This document shows, piece after piece, positions 60,463 through 64,000 of a DNA stretch of 64,000 bases. This DNA comes from Aurantimonas sp. Leaf443. Lineage in GTDB: Bacteria > Pseudomonadota > Alphaproteobacteria > Rhizobiales > Rhizobiaceae. A program made the translations under genes and the position numbers. The notes under the pieces are model-generated. The model was not told where the DNA came from, searched no databases, and saw only the letters and a program-made list of their open reading frames with translations. Where the stretch lies: contig NZ_LMRD01000007.1 of NCBI RefSeq assembly GCF_001425575.1, positions 124,001 through 188,000 of the forward strand, written 5' to 3'. Position 1 is the stretch's first letter. Each line of letters opens with the position of its first letter.

Positions 60463-61902
60463 ATGACCGAACGCTATCCCAGAGACCTGCGCGGCTACGG
60501 GCCCGTGCCGCCGGACCCGCAATGGCCCGCGCCCGAGGGCGGCACGGCCCGGATCTGCGTCCAGTTCGTGATCAATTACGAGGAGGGCGGCGAGAACGCG
60601 GTCCTCCACGGCGACGAGGCCTCCGAGGCCTTCCTCTCCGAGATCGTCGGCGCCGCCCCCTGGGTCGGCATGCGCCACATGAACATGGAATCGATCTACG
60701 AGTACGGCGCCCGCGCCGGCTTCTGGCGCCTCCACCGCATGTTCACCGAACGCGGCCTGCCGGTGACGGTCTATGGCGTGGCGACCGCGCTGGAGCGCAG
60801 CCCCGAGGCGGTGGAGGCCATGCTCGCCGCCGACTGGGAGATCGCCTCGCACGGCCTCAAATGGATCGACTACCGCAACTACTCGCTGGAGGAAGAGCGC
60901 GCCCATATGCGCGAGGCCATCGCCATCCACGAGACGGTGACGGGCTCGCGCCCGCTCGGCTGGTATACCGGCCGCTCCTCGCAGCACTCGCTGAACCTCG
61001 TGGCCGAGGAAGGCGGCTTCCTCTACGCCTCGGACGCCTATGCCGACGACCTGCCCTACTGGCAGGAGACGCCGCACGGGCCCCTCCTCGTCCTGCCCTA
61101 CACGCTCGACACGAACGACATGCGCTTCGCCACGCCCCAGGGCTTCAACTCGGGCGACCAGTTCTTCGCCTATCTGAAGGACAGTTTCGACGTCCTCTAT
61201 GCCGAGGGCGAGGCGGGCGCGGCCAAGATGCTGAATGTCGGCCTGCACTGCCGTCTCGTCGGGCGCCCCGGCCGGGCCGCGGCGCTCGCGCGCTTTCTCG
61301 ACTACGTGCAGTCCAGGCCCGGCGTCTGGGTGGCGCGGCGCGAGGACATCGCGCGCCACTGGCGCGAGCGCTTCCCCCACGCGCCGGGCCTGCGGCCGAG
61401 CCTCATGACGCAGACGCAGTTCGTGCACCGTTTCGGCTCGGTCTTCGAGCATTCGCCCTTCGTCGCCGAGCGCGCCGCCGCCGCGGGCCTGCATGCCGCG
61501 CATGACAGCGCCGCGGGCCTTGCCGCCGCCCTCACCCACGCCTTCCGCCGCTCCTCGCCGGACGAGAGGCTCGGCGTCCTGAAGGCCCATCCCGACCTTG
61601 CCGGACGCCTCGCGCTCGACGGCGGCCTGACGCCGGAGTCGAAGGCCGAACAGGCCGGCGCCGGTCTCGACCGCCTGACGCCCCAGGAGCTCGAACGCTT
61701 CACCGCCCTCAACGGGACCTATGTCGAGCGCTTCGGCTTTCCCTTCATCATCGCCGTGAAGGGCCTCGACAAGCAGGCCATCCTCGCCGCCTTCGAGACG
61801 CGCGTCGCCAACGACCGGGACACCGAATTCGCGACGGCCTGCGCTCAGGTCGAGCGCATCGCCCGTCTTCGCATCGAACAGATCTTCAAGGACCCGACAT
61901 GA
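60463..61902 (+). CDS. puuE: Allantoinase PuuE fused to OHCU decarboxylase UraD
   Basis: 479 residues in two enzymatic parts. About 1-305 is a polysaccharide-deacetylase-fold allantoinase (PuuE) opening allantoin to allantoate: [56 protein letters not shown]. About 312-479 is UraD, which decarboxylates OHCU to S-allantoin: [11 protein letters not shown], the catalytic H376 in [10 protein letters not shown], and [12 protein letters not shown]. The fusion joins two consecutive steps in one chain. GAGGAG lies 9 nt before the ATG. The stop overlaps the allantoicase start (ATGA). First gene of puuE/uraD-alc-allA. Confidence 0.95.
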   Translation: MTERYPRDLRGYGPVPPDPQWPAPEGGTARICVQFVINYEEGGENAVLHGDEASEAFLSEIVGAAPWVGMRHMNMESIYEYGARAGFWRLHRMFTERGLPVTVYGVATALERSPEAVEAMLAADWEIASHGLKWIDYRNYSLEEERAHMREAIAIHETVTGSRPLGWYTGRSSQHSLNLVAEEGGFLYASDAYADDLPYWQETPHGPLLVLPYTLDTNDMRFATPQGFNSGDQFFAYLKDSFDVLYAEGEAGAAKMLNVGLHCRLVGRPGRAAALARFLDYVQSRPGVWVARREDIARHWRERFPHAPGLRPSLMTQTQFVHRFGSVFEHSPFVAERAAAAGLHAAHDSAAGLAAALTHAFRRSSPDERLGVLKAHPDLAGRLALDGGLTPESKAEQAGAGLDRLTPQELERFTALNGTYVERFGFPFIIAVKGLDKQAILAAFETRVANDRDTEFATACAQVERIARLRIEQIFKDPT

Positions 61903-62918
61903 GTTCCGAGCGCTTCATCGACTCCAAGCCCGCGCCCGAGGCGGCCGACCTCCTCAAGCGCTTCGTGGACCTCGCCCATCCCCGCCTCGGCACGCAGGTG
62001 ACCTTCGCCACCGACGACTTCTTCGCCGACAAGGCGCGCATGATCGCGCCCGAGGCGCCCGTCTTCTATCCCGACCGCTTCGACGACCACGGCAAGTGGA
62101 TGGACGGCTGGGAATCGCGTCGCAAGCGCGTGCCCGGCCACGACCACGCCGTCATCCGCCTCGGCCAGCGCGGCACGATCGACACGATCGACGTGGACAC
62201 AGCCTTCTTCACCGGCAACTTCCCGCCCGAGGCCGAGATCGAGGCCGCCGACACGGCGGGCGAGCCCGGCGAAGGCGACTGGCGCACGATCGTGGCGCGC
62301 AGCCCCTTGAAGGGCGATTCGCACAACCTGTTCCAGGCGGCGGAAAGCGGGCCGTTCCGCTGGCTGCGCCTCCACATCCATCCCGATGGCGGCGTGGCGC
62401 GGCTGCGCGTCTACGGCACGATCGCCAAGGACTGGTCGACCGTCGGCGCAGACGAGGAGGTCGATCTCGCCGCGCAGGTCAACGGCGGCACCGCGCTCGC
62501 CTGGAACGACGCCCATTACGGCCATCCCGCCAACATGCTGGCGCCCGGCCGCGCGCCGGTCATGGCCGATGGCTGGGAGACGGCCCGCCGCCGCAGGCCC
62601 GGCAACGACTGGTCGGTGATCCGTCTCGGCACGGCCGGCACGATCGAGCACCTGCGCATCGACACGCGCCACTTCAAGGGCAACTTCCCCGACCGTTTCA
62701 CCCTGCGCGCCGCACGGCTCGACGCCGATCCGGCGCCCGAGGCGATCGAGGCGCAGAGTCTGGCCTGGCCGATCCTCGTGCCCGAGACGAAGCTTTCCGC
62801 CGATGCCGAGCTCGACATCGCCAAGGTCGAGCCGCTCGGGCCCGTGACGCATGTGCGGCTCGACATCTTCCCCGACGGCGGCGTCTCGCGCCTGCGCCTC
62901 TACGGCCGAAAGGCGTGA
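61899..62918 (+). CDS. alc: Allantoicase
   Basis: 339 residues. It hydrolyses allantoate to ureidoglycolate and urea. The protein is a tandem of two jelly-roll (discoidin-like) repeats, about 20-170 and 190-339. Each has the pattern RPGxDxxVIRLGxxGTI followed by an FxGNFP block and a terminal VRLxIxPDGGVxRLRxYG. The start overlaps the puuE-uraD stop and the stop overlaps the allA GTG start, so translation of the three genes is coupled. Confidence 0.95.
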   Translation: MSSERFIDSKPAPEAADLLKRFVDLAHPRLGTQVTFATDDFFADKARMIAPEAPVFYPDRFDDHGKWMDGWESRRKRVPGHDHAVIRLGQRGTIDTIDVDTAFFTGNFPPEAEIEAADTAGEPGEGDWRTIVARSPLKGDSHNLFQAAESGPFRWLRLHIHPDGGVARLRVYGTIAKDWSTVGADEEVDLAAQVNGGTALAWNDAHYGHPANMLAPGRAPVMADGWETARRRRPGNDWSVIRLGTAGTIEHLRIDTRHFKGNFPDRFTLRAARLDADPAPEAIEAQSLAWPILVPETKLSADAELDIAKVEPLGPVTHVRLDIFPDGGVSRLRLYGRKA

Positions 62919-63412
62919 GCGGCGCGAGCCTTCTGGCGCGGCCGCTGACGGCCGAGGCCTTCCGCCCCTTCGGCGAGGTGATCGAGCCCGACAACGCCGC
63001 CGAGATCCGCCTCATCAACGGCGGCACGACCACGCGCTTCCACGACATTGCCCCGGTGGACGTCTCCGCCGGGGGCGGCCGGGCGCTCATCTCGATCTTC
63101 CGTGGCAAGCCCTTCGCCGCGCCCATCGAGATCGCCATGCTGGAGCGCCACCCGCTCGGCAGCCAGGCCTTCGTGCCGCTGACGGAGCGCCCCTATCTCG
63201 TCGTCGTCGCCCCCGACGAGGGCGGCCGACCCGGCCCTCCGCTGGCCTTCCTCGCCACGGGCGGCCTCGGCGTCTCCTATCATCGCGGCACCTGGCACCA
63301 CCCGCTTCTGGCGCTGGAGGCGGTCTCGGACTTCCTCGTCGTCGATCGCGGCGGGCCGGGGGACAATCTGGAGGAGGCGTTCCTCGAGACGGTTCGGATT
63401 CTCTCGTACTGA
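62915..63412 (+). CDS. allA: Ureidoglycolate lyase AllA
   Basis: 165 residues, beginning at GTG (62915), which overlaps the allantoicase stop codon as GTGA. It releases urea from ureidoglycolate to give glyoxylate. Cupin-like blocks: [44 protein letters not shown] and [13 protein letters not shown], the last two carrying the metal/active-site His residues. The longer open frame to the left is the wrong frame of allantoicase. Last gene of the ureide operon. Confidence 0.93.
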   Translation: MSGASLLARPLTAEAFRPFGEVIEPDNAAEIRLINGGTTTRFHDIAPVDVSAGGGRALISIFRGKPFAAPIEIAMLERHPLGSQAFVPLTERPYLVVVAPDEGGRPGPPLAFLATGGLGVSYHRGTWHHPLLALEAVSDFLVVDRGGPGDNLEEAFLETVRILSY

Positions 63413-63420
63413 GACGCCGC

Positions 63421-63442
63421 CGGCCGCATTGAATCGCGGCCG
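63421..63442 (+). terminator. Hairpin after allA
   Basis: CGGCCGC pairs with GCGGCCG around an ATTGAATC loop (7-bp perfect stem), 8 nt after the allA stop. No T-run follows, so terminator function is uncertain. Confidence 0.4.
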
Positions 63443-63568
63443 CGCGGCGACGGCGCCTTGAAGCCTTGCCGCGCCGCGACATCTCTCCCGCACGTTGCGC
63501 CCGCAAGGGCCGCAGCCAGACGCGCGCCGCCGGGCACCGGGCGGCGGCGTTCCTGCCGGGGACCTGCC

Positions 63569-64000
63569 ATGACCTCTTCCGCCTCGCGCGTTCTCGCGCT
63601 CGTGCTCGCCGCGCTGATGGCCCTGATGGGCCTCGGGCTTCTGGGCGGGGGTCTCTGGCTCGCCACGCTCGGCGGCTCGCTCTACTACCTCTTTGCCGGC
63701 GCCTTCTTCCTGCTGACGGCCTATCTCCTCTACCGGCGCCGCCGACAGGCGCTCGCGGCCTATGCCTTCCTCATCGTGGCGACGCTTCTCTGGGCCCTGT
63801 TCGAGGTCGGCTTCGACTGGTGGCCGCTCGCCGCGCGCGGCGGGGTGATCTTCGTCTTCGGCGCCCTTCTCCTTCTCCCGCCCGTCACGCGCTCGCTGGG
63901 TGTGCGCAACGTCGCCGAGGCGCTGGACGGGGTGAAGGTTCATCCCTCCTTCCGGCGCGGCACGGGCGCGGGCCTCTCGGCCGCCCTCGTCATCGCGCTC
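63569..64000 (+). CDS. Membrane-bound PQQ-dependent dehydrogenase, glucose/quinate/shikimate family (5' part)
   Basis: The first 144 residues are visible; the catalytic domain is outside the window. They form the N-terminal membrane anchor of quinoprotein dehydrogenases of the Gcd type: four hydrophobic helices at about 8-32, 34-52, 58-78 and 84-104, with the family motif GGGLWLATLGGSLYYLFAG and WALFEVGFDWWPL. The next part, SLGVRNVAEALDGVKVHPSFRRG, starts the fifth helix. Such enzymes oxidise glucose or related polyols in the periplasm and reduce ubiquinone. The identity as glucose versus quinate/shikimate dehydrogenase cannot be settled here. Confidence 0.82.
   Translation, partial: MTSSASRVLALVLAALMALMGLGLLGGGLWLATLGGSLYYLFAGAFFLLTAYLLYRRRRQALAAYAFLIVATLLWALFEVGFDWWPLAARGGVIFVFGALLLLPPVTRSLGVRNVAEALDGVKVHPSFRRGTGAGLSAALVIAL

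Overview
The window is a contiguous chromosomal segment of a high-GC alphaproteobacterium, most likely of the order Hyphomicrobiales (Rhizobiales). Supporting signs are the CarD/fdxA/S4/SUV3-like helicase block, the rpmF-mtgA-polyprenyl synthase block, the phaA-phaB/phaR arrangement, and two intergenic elements that resemble repeats common in this group. Genus cannot be fixed from the sequence. I saw no rRNA, tRNA, IS element, prophage or CRISPR array. Codon use and GC look uniform, so most of this is core or long-resident DNA.

Layout. 1-6 kb (minus strand): truncated carD, fdxA, an S4 RNA-binding protein, a large SUV3-type helicase and a small PepSY protein. 6-10 kb: polyhydroxybutyrate genes phaB and phaA with divergent phaR, then a cysteine phosphatase. 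10-14.5 kb: rpmF, mtgA, a short-chain polyprenyl synthase, a lytic transglycosylase and ispG (cell wall and isoprenoids). 14.5-22.5 kb: a 57-residue DUF3309 protein, an MFS transporter with a 16-bp tandem repeat upstream, a DeoR regulator, a formate/nitrite-type channel, pyruvate carboxylase, and a tyrosine-phosphatase-like protein lacking its catalytic Cys.

22.5-46.3 kb is an alpha-glucan and trehalose region in two blocks. treZ-malQ-treY makes trehalose from glucan ends. glgE-treS/maltokinase-glgB converts trehalose through maltose-1-phosphate into branched glucan. Between the blocks lies a predicted peptide-synthesis or peptide-tagging locus: a transglutaminase/DUF2126 amidoligase, a circularly permuted ATP-grasp/alpha-E protein, a second transglutaminase, and a divergent zinc-ribbon metallopeptidase. 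It is the least understood system here. thiD, under a TPP riboswitch, sits beside it.

46.5-63.4 kb is a nearly complete purine-degradation region. guaD (guanine to xanthine) and puuD (urate oxidation) form one operon. uraH-xdhA-xdhB-xdhC plus a BMP-type ABC importer form a second minus-strand operon behind a 16-bp inverted repeat close to the RutR consensus. A plus-strand operon encodes a PuuE-UraD fusion, allantoicase and ureidoglycolate lyase. Together they would take guanine or xanthine to glyoxylate and urea. A HAD phosphatase lies between the two divergent purine operons. The window ends in the membrane anchor of a PQQ-dependent glucose-type dehydrogenase.

Many neighbours are joined by 1- to 4-nt stop/start overlaps (ATGA or TGATG), which supports the operon assignments.
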